This document shows positions 8,701 to 15,976 of a stretch of DNA of 64,000 nucleotides, one piece after another (position 1 is the stretch's first letter; each line of letters opens with the position of its first letter). A program made the translations under genes and the position numbers. The stretch spans positions 62,001 to 126,000 of the forward strand of contig CAMDKI010000007.1 of assembly GCA_945901065.1 (NCBI GenBank), in the 5' to 3' direction. The DNA comes from Chitinophaga pinensis. GTDB lineage: Bacteria > Bacteroidota > Bacteroidia > Chitinophagales > CAIOSU01. The notes beneath the pieces were generated by a model that saw nothing but the letters and a program-made list of their open reading frames with translations, had not been told where the DNA came from and ran no database searches.

Positions 8701-11700
8701 GTTTCAGCCAAACGGCCTACCGGGCGTTTCGAGTGGTGTAAACCCCAATGGTACCCTTAAAAACCCTCGCAGCCGCTGGGGTGGCATCATGCGGTCAATT
8801 GACAATAACAACTTTGAGGCTGCCAATATTGAGTTTATTGAGATTTGGATGATGGACCCCTTCATCTACAACCAAAACTCGAACGGTGGCGATATGTACA
8901 TAAACCTGGGCAACATATCGGAGGATATATTGAAGGACTCTCGTTTCTTTTATGAAAACGGTTTGCCGCCTCCAGGAAGCCCCGTGCAAGTGGATGTGTC
9001 GGCGTGGGGCAAAGTGCCGCGCGTACCGCCCATCGTAAATGCCTTTGACAACGACCCAGCCGTGCGCGGCGTGCAGGATATTGGGTTGGATGGCTATAAC
9101 GACGAAGAGGAACGTATTGCCAATGACACTTTCTTGAGCAACCTACAAGGGTATCTTGACCCGGCTGCTTATGCGGCTTTGCAGGAAGATCCGGCATCAG
9201 ACAACTACCACTACTACCTAGGTAGCGACTATGACGATATTGAGCTGGGTGTAATTGACCGCTATAAAAAATACAACAGCCCGCAAGGCAACTCGCCTGC
9301 GCAAACTGGCAACGCACAGTCGTCGTCGGGTACCAACCAACCCGATTCGGAGGATTTGAACCGCGACAATACGGTAAACGAAAACGAACAGTATTTTCAA
9401 TATCGTTTGGCGTTGCGCCCTAACATGCAAGTGGGCGAAAGTTATATTGTAAACATACAAGAGCCTACCGTAAAACTGGCCAATGGTACCGACGAAACCG
9501 TGAAGTGGTACCAGATGAAAATACCTATCAACGAGTTCGAATCACGGGTGGGCAATATTCCCGATTTCAAATCCATCCGTTTTATACGCATGTTCCTTAC
9601 CGGCTGGGACGACCCAGTGGTGGTACGTTTGGGCCGTTTTGAGTTGGTGCGCAACCAGTGGCGCAGGTATTTGCAATCGTTGCAAGAGCCGGGCGAGTAT
9701 ATACCCGAGGACAACGTATCGAGTACATTTTTTAACGTAATTGCCGTAAACATTGAAGAGAACGGCAAACGCCAACCGATACCGTATGTATTGCCACCGG
9801 GCATTATCAGGGAGCAAAACCTGAACACCCAAAACTCCAATGCGGTACAAAACGAGCAATCGGTGAGCGTGCAGGTATGCGGGTTGCAAGATGGCGATGC
9901 TAGGGCCATATACAAAAACCTGAATCTCGATATAAGGCAATACAAACGCATGCGCATGTTCATCCATGCAGAGTCGTTGGTGGGTGCCGAGCCTATAAAC
10001 GATGGCGATGTAACGGCATTTATCCGTATAGGCTCAGATTTTACACAGAACTACTACGAGTACGAAATACCCCTTATTCTTACCCCCACCACCTTTACTG
10101 ATACAGCCGAAATTTGGCAGGAACTGAACGAGCTGAACCTGAACCTGGACAGCTTGATTGACCTGAAGCTGGAACGAAACGCCAACACTGGAAACCTGAC
10201 CAACCCATATAAAATAATTGATGCCAAGGGCAACCAGCTTACCATAGTGGGTAACCCCGATTTGGGCGTGGTGCGTACCGTAATGTTGGGAATCCGGAAT
10301 CCGAAGAAGGTAAACATTGAATCGGCAGACGATGCCAAGCCCAAGTGCGTGGAGGTATGGTTTAATGAGTTACGATTGGAGGGCTTTGCCGAAGAAGGCG
10401 GTTGGGCCGCTATGATGCGCATGGAAACCCGCCTGGCCGATTTAGGAAACCTCGTGTTTTCGGCCAATATGCATACCATAGGTTTCGGGCAGATAGAAAT
10501 GAAAAACGACCAGCGTTTTAGAGACCAGTTGTGGCAATACGACTTTTCGGCAAACCTGGAGTTGAGCAAGTTTTTCCCTAAGAAATGGGGGCTGCGCATT
10601 CCGTTTTATGGTGGCGTGTCGCAAACCTTCAGTACCCCGCAATACGACCCTTACCAGCTCGATGTGCCATTGGAATCGCAGTTGCAGTTGCTAAGCGGTG
10701 AAGATAAGCGCGACTATAAGCGCAGATCGCAGACGTTAAGTACCATTAAGGGCTATAACTTTAGCAATGTAAGGGTGATAAACCAAAACACAGAAAAGAA
10801 GCCGAGAGTATGGGATGTTTACAACCTGAATGCTACCTGGGCTTACTCTGAAATACTAAGAAGTGATCCGTTTATTGAGAGCGACTTTACCAAACGCTAT
10901 CGCGCATCGTTGGGCTACAATTTTGCTCCGCAGGAGAAGAGCCTCTATCCGTTTAAGAACATCATCAAGAGCCGAAGTAAGTATTTGGCAATAGTAAAGG
11001 ATATTAACTTTAACCCAGTACCCAACAGCCTCAGCTTTAATACCGACTTTAACAGGCAGTATGGCGAAGTGCAGCAGCGCAGGCTAGGCACCGATGAGTA
11101 CGAAGTGCCGGCTACCTTCAATAAATTCTTTACCTGGGATAGGATGTATGGCATTAAGTGGAACCCGTTCAAATCGGTTAACCTTGATTTTAGCGCCATA
11201 AACAATGCCCGTATCGACGAGCCAACCGGGCGCTTGAATACTGCTGCCGAGAAAGACACCCTATGGGATAATATTCTCGATTTTGGCCGTACTACCCGCT
11301 ACCAGCATAGCTTTAATGCCAGCTACAACTTGCCTATCGATAAAATCCCAATTTTTGATTGGATGCAGGTGCGCACTGGCTACGGCACTACTTATAGCTG
11401 GGTGGCAGCGCCGTTGGTACTCGATGACGAGGGCAGGTTTACAAGCAACCCGCTTGGTAATACCATTAACAACTCCAATAACATCCGCATTAACGGGGAG
11501 TTTAACATCAAGAACCTATACGACAAGGTTAAGTTCTTAAAACCGTATAATAGCAACCGCTCTCGCCAAGGCGATACTAAAGAGAAACGGGCTTCTACTA
11601 TTGCCAGCAACCAGAAAAGGTTAGATAAAATAGAAGATGATATTAAGCGCCAAAAAGAGGAAATGGTGAAAACCAAGGCCGACATGAAAGAAATGAAGGC

Positions 11701-13225
11701 CAGCGATGATGAACAGAAGAAGGAGAAGCTGAAACAATTGAAGCAACTTAAGAAGAGTATTAAAGAGCGCATCAATAAACTGAAGGCCGACAGAGAGCGC
11801 ATTCAGAGCCCAGAGAACCCAGCATTGAGCCCATTAATCAGGCCACTGATAAGTATTAAGCGCTTATCAGTAAACTATACCGAAAGCCGCACTACTACCT
11901 TGCCCGGCTACTTGCCCAATACCCGTTTCTTTGGTCAGGATAAGGGCTTTGATACCCCTGGTTTGAAGTTTGCTTTTGGCCAACAGCCAGCTAGCAAAGA
12001 TTTGGATAGATATGCCGAGAACGGCTGGATAAGCAGCGACACGTTGCTCAACTACCAGTTTTTGCAAACTACCTCTAAAAACCTAAACATCAGGGGCGTA
12101 GTAGAGCCTTTCCGCGATTTTAGGGTCGATTTGACGCTTACCAAAACTACCTCTGAAAATTATAGCGAGTTCTTTAAAGTGATAACCGATGGCGGCCAGC
12201 ATTTACACTTGAGCCCTATAACCACCGGTAGCTACAGTATCTCGTTTATTACGATTAAAACATTCTTCCAGAAGCCGAACGACATTGGTATTACCCAGGC
12301 ATTTACCGATTTCGAAAACGGCAGGGAAACCATTGCGCAGCGCTTGGCCAACGGCAACCCTAACTCTGGCCTGCCATATTTTGTACAGAACACCGAGCAA
12401 GGCGATACGTTGTTTAACTACCGCGAAGGCTATGGCCCATACTCGCAAGATGTAATGATACCTGCCTTTATCGCAGCTTACACAGGCAAAGAACTTAATA
12501 GCGTTACGCTCAATCCGTTTAAGATGGTGCCATTGCCAAACTGGCGCATAACCTACAACGGTTTCAGTAAAATGAAGGGAATGGATAAGATTTTTGACAA
12601 CTTTACCATTACCCACGCCTACAGCTCTACCTTTACCATGAGTGGCTACATCAGTAACCTGAACTTTGAAGGTGGCGGCTATTTCCAACCATCGCGTACC
12701 GATACGCTTACCAACAACTACTACCCACAAAAAAACATACCAGTAATTGTTATCTCGGAGCAGTTTGCACCGTTAATCGGTGTTGATATTACTTGGAAAA
12801 ACGGTATCACTACCAAGTTCGATTACAAAAAATCGAGGAACCTGAGTATGAGCTTTGTGAGCTACCAGTTGAGTGAAAGCCGCACCGAGGAGTTTACCTT
12901 CGGCTTCGGGTACCGATTGAAGGGCCTTACCATACCGAACCCGTTTAACAAGAAGAAAAAGATGAAGCTGAAGAACGACATCAACTTTAGGGTAGATGTG
13001 AGTTACCGCGACAACGTGACACTAAACAATCGACTAGACCAAGACATAAGCGAGCCCACTGCCGGTATGAAAACCATCCGTGTAGCGCCGTCCATCGATT
13101 ATATCATCAGCCAGCGCTTGAACATCCGTATTTTCTTAGATCGCACCCGCTCCATACCGGCCACTTCGGCATCGTTCCCTATTACCAATACCCGTGCAGG
13201 CATCACTTTGAGGTTTACGTTGTAA
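5768..13225 (+). CDS. sprA: T9SS outer-membrane translocon SprA (Sov)
   Basis: SprA is the giant 36-strand outer-membrane barrel through which type IX secretion cargo leaves the cell; in gliding species it is also needed for SprB display. The 2485-residue length is typical (about 2400). A signal-like N-terminus (RRSYILSLSAVLLFATAA) is followed by the SprA N-terminal segment and repeated family motifs: GFDFDMNINMSVTGNIADLLKINLNYNTG, partly quoted as NIADLLKINLNYNTGATFDF, GLVYIDDFEGS and NWRMSSTPLG. The C-terminal barrel strands end in an aromatic/Arg pattern (RAGITLRFTL). A Lys/Glu-rich coiled coil occupies about residues 1945-2015. The start is GTG 5768; no ATG gives a better signal peptide. 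Cargo with matching sorting domains is encoded at 47039 and 54576. Confidence 0.95.
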   Translation: MIRRSYILSLSAVLLFATAAIGAGGAVLLLDPPGPNEYLFPNQWITFAVDSPDPVAPVVPNDPIAPATTPGDTSKPIDLVYPIDDRQGDHLTGNNPNPFLLNDPAAIEKNVEYDTETDRFIITETVNGIAVRPPVYMTFEEYLKYEEEQTRREYYRERVNSIQLVEKDGIIPKIIPNKDKKGFGFGPIEIKPSGNVDITLGGNVQKIDNPILTQQARKQGGFDFDMNINMSVTGNIADLLKINLNYNTGATFDFENQIKLKYEGEEDDIIRSIEAGNVSWSLPTSLIQGTQSLFGVATKFQFGRLTISNVFSQQKSRSQNLQIQNGAQVQNFEVFSDEYDENRHYFLAQSFRENYNAALATLPNISSQVQVTRLEVWVTNRTGATQNVRDIVAFQDLAEPTRIFNPLVLPNAGSGQPNNNSNTLYGTLTQAPGFRNIDQVSPNLISAGLEPTVDYEKVYARQLTASEYTYNPVLGYVSLNQALYPDEVLAVAFEYTFNGELYKVGEFAQDIPPDSISASKVLFLKMLKATSVRPTVPIWDLMMKNIYSIGAFQVNQEDFRLEVFYQDPGGGLKRYLPVGSLQGQPLVRVVGLDKFNNQGDPQPDGVFDFRSGITINPLNGRIIFPVLEPFGQDLREQFPADEQTTVADNVIYDELYDSIKVIAQQYPQYNRFVLKGQYKSSVSSEISLGAFNVPQGSVVVTAGGQRLVEGQDYTVDYSLGRVKIINEGVLNSGVPINVSFENNTLFGFQQRTLFGTRLDYWVSDKFSIGATHMFLKERPFTQKVNIGDDPIANNIFGLDFKYNTESQFLTWLVDKLPFYSTKEVSSFSITGEMAHLKPGHSKAIGAAGLVYIDDFEGSSSSYDLKFPAINWRMSSTPLGASNNFESDLFPEARLFNDLAYGYNRAKFAWYNLDPVFSSNIQSTPSHLTNDDKSNHYVRVVIEQEVFPNRTPTVSNFQQNLVTFDLAYFPSERGQYNFEFQPNGLPGVSSGVNPNGTLKNPRSRWGGIMRSIDNNNFEAANIEFIEIWMMDPFIYNQNSNGGDMYINLGNISEDILKDSRFFYENGLPPPGSPVQVDVSAWGKVPRVPPIVNAFDNDPAVRGVQDIGLDGYNDEEERIANDTFLSNLQGYLDPAAYAALQEDPASDNYHYYLGSDYDDIELGVIDRYKKYNSPQGNSPAQTGNAQSSSGTNQPDSEDLNRDNTVNENEQYFQYRLALRPNMQVGESYIVNIQEPTVKLANGTDETVKWYQMKIPINEFESRVGNIPDFKSIRFIRMFLTGWDDPVVVRLGRFELVRNQWRRYLQSLQEPGEYIPEDNVSSTFFNVIAVNIEENGKRQPIPYVLPPGIIREQNLNTQNSNAVQNEQSVSVQVCGLQDGDARAIYKNLNLDIRQYKRMRMFIHAESLVGAEPINDGDVTAFIRIGSDFTQNYYEYEIPLILTPTTFTDTAEIWQELNELNLNLDSLIDLKLERNANTGNLTNPYKIIDAKGNQLTIVGNPDLGVVRTVMLGIRNPKKVNIESADDAKPKCVEVWFNELRLEGFAEEGGWAAMMRMETRLADLGNLVFSANMHTIGFGQIEMKNDQRFRDQLWQYDFSANLELSKFFPKKWGLRIPFYGGVSQTFSTPQYDPYQLDVPLESQLQLLSGEDKRDYKRRSQTLSTIKGYNFSNVRVINQNTEKKPRVWDVYNLNATWAYSEILRSDPFIESDFTKRYRASLGYNFAPQEKSLYPFKNIIKSRSKYLAIVKDINFNPVPNSLSFNTDFNRQYGEVQQRRLGTDEYEVPATFNKFFTWDRMYGIKWNPFKSVNLDFSAINNARIDEPTGRLNTAAEKDTLWDNILDFGRTTRYQHSFNASYNLPIDKIPIFDWMQVRTGYGTTYSWVAAPLVLDDEGRFTSNPLGNTINNSNNIRINGEFNIKNLYDKVKFLKPYNSNRSRQGDTKEKRASTIASNQKRLDKIEDDIKRQKEEMVKTKADMKEMKASDDEQKKEKLKQLKQLKKSIKERINKLKADRERIQSPENPALSPLIRPLISIKRLSVNYTESRTTTLPGYLPNTRFFGQDKGFDTPGLKFAFGQQPASKDLDRYAENGWISSDTLLNYQFLQTTSKNLNIRGVVEPFRDFRVDLTLTKTTSENYSEFFKVITDGGQHLHLSPITTGSYSISFITIKTFFQKPNDIGITQAFTDFENGRETIAQRLANGNPNSGLPYFVQNTEQGDTLFNYREGYGPYSQDVMIPAFIAAYTGKELNSVTLNPFKMVPLPNWRITYNGFSKMKGMDKIFDNFTITHAYSSTFTMSGYISNLNFEGGGYFQPSRTDTLTNNYYPQKNIPVIVISEQFAPLIGVDITWKNGITTKFDYKKSRNLSMSFVSYQLSESRTEEFTFGFGYRLKGLTIPNPFNKKKKMKLKNDINFRVDVSYRDNVTLNNRLDQDISEPTAGMKTIRVAPSIDYIISQRLNIRIFLDRTRSIPATSASFPITNTRAGITLRFTL

Positions 13226-13344
13226 AATATAGTTGTCTATTTTACACGGCGACATCTTACACTTATAACCCCGTAAAGTTGCCAGTCTGCCAAATTGGGG
13301 TTTAATTTGTATGTGAGCTACACACTAGCACGCCAACTACTGCC

Positions 13345-15435
13345 ATGGGAAAGAAGAGTGCACAAAAACGACCTACCGAAACCGAACCAATTAAAGCCGC
13401 AACGTTGCCGCTAAACCAAGCAGCAGGCAGTAAGAATTGGTTGAAGATTCAATGTCTAGGCATTTTCTTAACCGTCTTTGTATTGTATGCCAACACCCTA
13501 GGCAATGCCTACGCCTTGGATGATATGATAGTGCTCACCAAAAACACCTTTACCCAACAGGGCATAGCGGGCATTGACGAGATAATGACCACCGATGCTT
13601 TTGAAGGTTTTTTTGGCAAAAACTTTGCTTTTGTGGTGGGTGGTAGGTACAGGCCGCTATCAATTGCCACTTTTGCCATTGAATATGAGCTTTTTGGGCT
13701 GGAGCACCCATGGATATACCATTTCAACAACATTGTGCTTTATGGGCTTACCTGTGTGCTTATATTGCTCACGTTACAAAAGCTATTTAAGGCAAAGTTT
13801 GAGGGCGAATACCCGTGGCTTACGGTGCCTTTCATAGCCGCCTTAATATATGCAGCCCACCCCATACACACCGAGGCGGTAGCCAACATTAAAGGCCGCG
13901 ATGAGATAATGGGCATGATAGGCGCTATAGGCACGTTGTACCTTTGCATCCGCTATTTCGAAACCAGCAAGCTGGGCTATGTTTTGTTGGCCTTGCCGGT
14001 TTTTGTATTGGCCATATTGAGCAAAGAGAACGCCATTACTTTTTTAGCCATTATACCGCTGGTTTATTACTTCTTTTATAGCGACAAGGGTATTGTAAAA
14101 GGTGTAATAAGTGCCTTGGTCTTGGTGGTTTCGGCAGGCTTGTATTTTGCTATCCGCACGCACTATCTTTCAGCGCCCGAAATAGGCGGCAAAACCTACG
14201 AAATACTCAACGACCCATTTGCCTTTAGCAACCAAGCCGATAGGTTGGCCACAGTAGCGTTTACGTTTGGCAAGTACTTGCAATTGCTGCTGTTTCCGCA
14301 CCCGCTTACCCATGATTACTACCCTTGGCAAGTGCCCATTTACAAGTGGAGCAATTGGCAGGCCTTGTTGCCTACCGTATTCTATCTGGGTGTTGGGGCC
14401 TATACCATTTTCGGCATTTTCAGAAAAGACCCGATAGCCTTTGCGGTGCTGTACTTCTTCATCACTATTTCCATTGTAAGTAATATATTGTTTAGCGTAG
14501 GCATAGCCATGAACGAGCGTTTTGTGTTTATGCCATCGTTTGGCTTTGCCATCATTGCCGCCATATTGCTGGTTAAGGTTACCAACTATGCCAAAACCAA
14601 AAATTGGAGCTACGCTAAAGTGCTCAACTCAAAAACATTATTGATAGTGCTAGGCGTAATCATGTTGGGCTATTCGGTAAAAACCATTTCGCGCAACCCG
14701 GTTTGGAAAAACGACATGACCCTGTTCAGTACCGACGTGAAACTATCGCCCAATAGCGCCAAAGTGGCTAATGCCTACGGTGGCGAGTTGGCTACCGCCG
14801 CTGATACCGCCGCTACGCCAGCCCAGCAAAAGGAGTATTTGAATGACGCAGAGAAGACCCTAAAGCGTGCCTTAGAAATTTACCCGCAGTATAGCAATGC
14901 GTGGTTGTTGCTAGGCAACGTGTACTATAAGCGCGATACCGATTTTACCAAAGCGATGGAGTGTTACTCAAAAGCCAAGGAGTTTAACCCTAACTCGTTT
15001 GATGCCCATTACAATTTGGCTATTGCCTACCGCGATATGAACAAGTACAAGGATGCCTTGCTATACTTGGATTTGGCCCTGCAGCTAAAACCCGAAAAAG
15101 CGGAGAGCGTGCGCCAAAACCGCGGGGAGGTGTATTATCGTTGGGGTAAATTTGCAGGCCAGCAGCAGAACAACCTGCCATTGGCTATTGAAAAAATAAA
15201 CGAGGCCATTAAAATAAACCCCAGCACCGTATATTACTATGAAGACCTCGGGGTGGCCTACGGCTTAATGCAGGACTATGATAACGCCATAAAAACCTGT
15301 TTGAAGGGCTTGGCAATCGACCCCAAGTATAGGCCATTCTATCAGAACCTAGTAAATAGCTACACCGCACTAGGCCAAGCCGATAAGGTACAAGAGTACC
15401 AAACCAAGCTGAACCAGTTAGGTGCTGCTAAGTAG
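13345..15435 (+). CDS. TMTC-like membrane glycosyltransferase with C-terminal TPRs
   Basis: A 696-residue protein with ~10 or more membrane segments in the first 450 residues and TPR repeats from ~470 to the end (ALEIYPQYSNAWLLLGNVYY, AKEFNPNSFDAHYNLAIAYR and others). The membrane part has the acidic pair in the first loop (YALDDMIV) and the HPIHTEAVANIKGRDE motif typical of TMTC and GT39-related O-mannosyltransferases, GT-C enzymes that use polyprenyl-phosphate sugars. It probably glycosylates proteins or another acceptor on the periplasmic side, with the TPRs recruiting substrate. That is inference: the sugar and acceptor are unknown. It has no operon partner; sprA ends 119 bp upstream. Confidence 0.8.
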   Translation: MGKKSAQKRPTETEPIKAATLPLNQAAGSKNWLKIQCLGIFLTVFVLYANTLGNAYALDDMIVLTKNTFTQQGIAGIDEIMTTDAFEGFFGKNFAFVVGGRYRPLSIATFAIEYELFGLEHPWIYHFNNIVLYGLTCVLILLTLQKLFKAKFEGEYPWLTVPFIAALIYAAHPIHTEAVANIKGRDEIMGMIGAIGTLYLCIRYFETSKLGYVLLALPVFVLAILSKENAITFLAIIPLVYYFFYSDKGIVKGVISALVLVVSAGLYFAIRTHYLSAPEIGGKTYEILNDPFAFSNQADRLATVAFTFGKYLQLLLFPHPLTHDYYPWQVPIYKWSNWQALLPTVFYLGVGAYTIFGIFRKDPIAFAVLYFFITISIVSNILFSVGIAMNERFVFMPSFGFAIIAAILLVKVTNYAKTKNWSYAKVLNSKTLLIVLGVIMLGYSVKTISRNPVWKNDMTLFSTDVKLSPNSAKVANAYGGELATAADTAATPAQQKEYLNDAEKTLKRALEIYPQYSNAWLLLGNVYYKRDTDFTKAMECYSKAKEFNPNSFDAHYNLAIAYRDMNKYKDALLYLDLALQLKPEKAESVRQNRGEVYYRWGKFAGQQQNNLPLAIEKINEAIKINPSTVYYYEDLGVAYGLMQDYDNAIKTCLKGLAIDPKYRPFYQNLVNSYTALGQADKVQEYQTKLNQLGAAK

Positions 15436-15976
15436 GGGACGTGACCACTGTTAACGCATTTGTTCGGTCGAATGTTTTAGCCTTTCTTCGAAACAAGGTA
15501 GTCCCTCTCCCTTTGGGAGAGGCTAGGTGAGGGTGATGGTGCAAGTCATTATCTTAAGGTTTTAAATGCCTCACATTTGTAACGGAATACTAGTTTTAAC
15601 TGCAAGTTCGGTGCTAAACTGGGCGAACCCTCACCCAACCTATCCCAGAGGGAGAGGGGCATCACCCAGCGCCCATTATAGCGGTATTTATAGTTTACCA
15701 CATCGCCGCAAGAAGATCCCGCCCGAATTAAAATCCTGTTAAATAAAACCTTTTTATGCCGATTGTGGCACTAATCTGGCTGTGTTATCCGTTGATACTC
15801 TTGATGGTTGCATAGTAGTGCTATAGGGCTATGCACTAATTGCGTAATAATTAGTGCTCTTTTAACGGTCGGTTTCCGCGTTGGTACGTACAAATACAGG
15901 TATCAACAATGCAGCGTTAACACAAATTGGCACCATTATTACACTATTACCACAATAAGGGAATAGATTTATACCG
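15436..15976. other. Gene-free 541-bp spacer holding a REP-like doublet
   Basis: No credible reading frame is visible. The spacer contains the inverted repeat pair at 15501-15667. Its second half is AT-rich and ends in TAGATTTA (about 15964-15971), close to the TAnnTTTG promoter element, just before the NagZ-like gene at 15977. Confidence 0.6.
15501..15667. repeat. REP-like inverted doublet
   Basis: The left arm (15501-15535) and right arm (15626-15660, reverse complement) share a ~35-bp sequence with a few mismatches. Each arm contains a small hairpin with a 3-nt loop: CCTCTCCC-TTT-GGGAGAGG at 15504-15522, and the near-perfect CCTATCCC-AGA-GGGAGAGG at 15640-15658. Each hairpin has a GTGAGGGT flank pointing inward on the left and outward copies on the right. 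About 90 bp of unrelated DNA separates the arms. This is the layout of a REP doublet (REPIN or small palindromic MITE). Confidence 0.75.

Noticed and set aside
13226-13344. A promoter (TAATTTG) before the TMTC-like gene
   Set aside because: The spacing inside the element is one base short of TAnnTTTG and no TTTG lies at the right distance.
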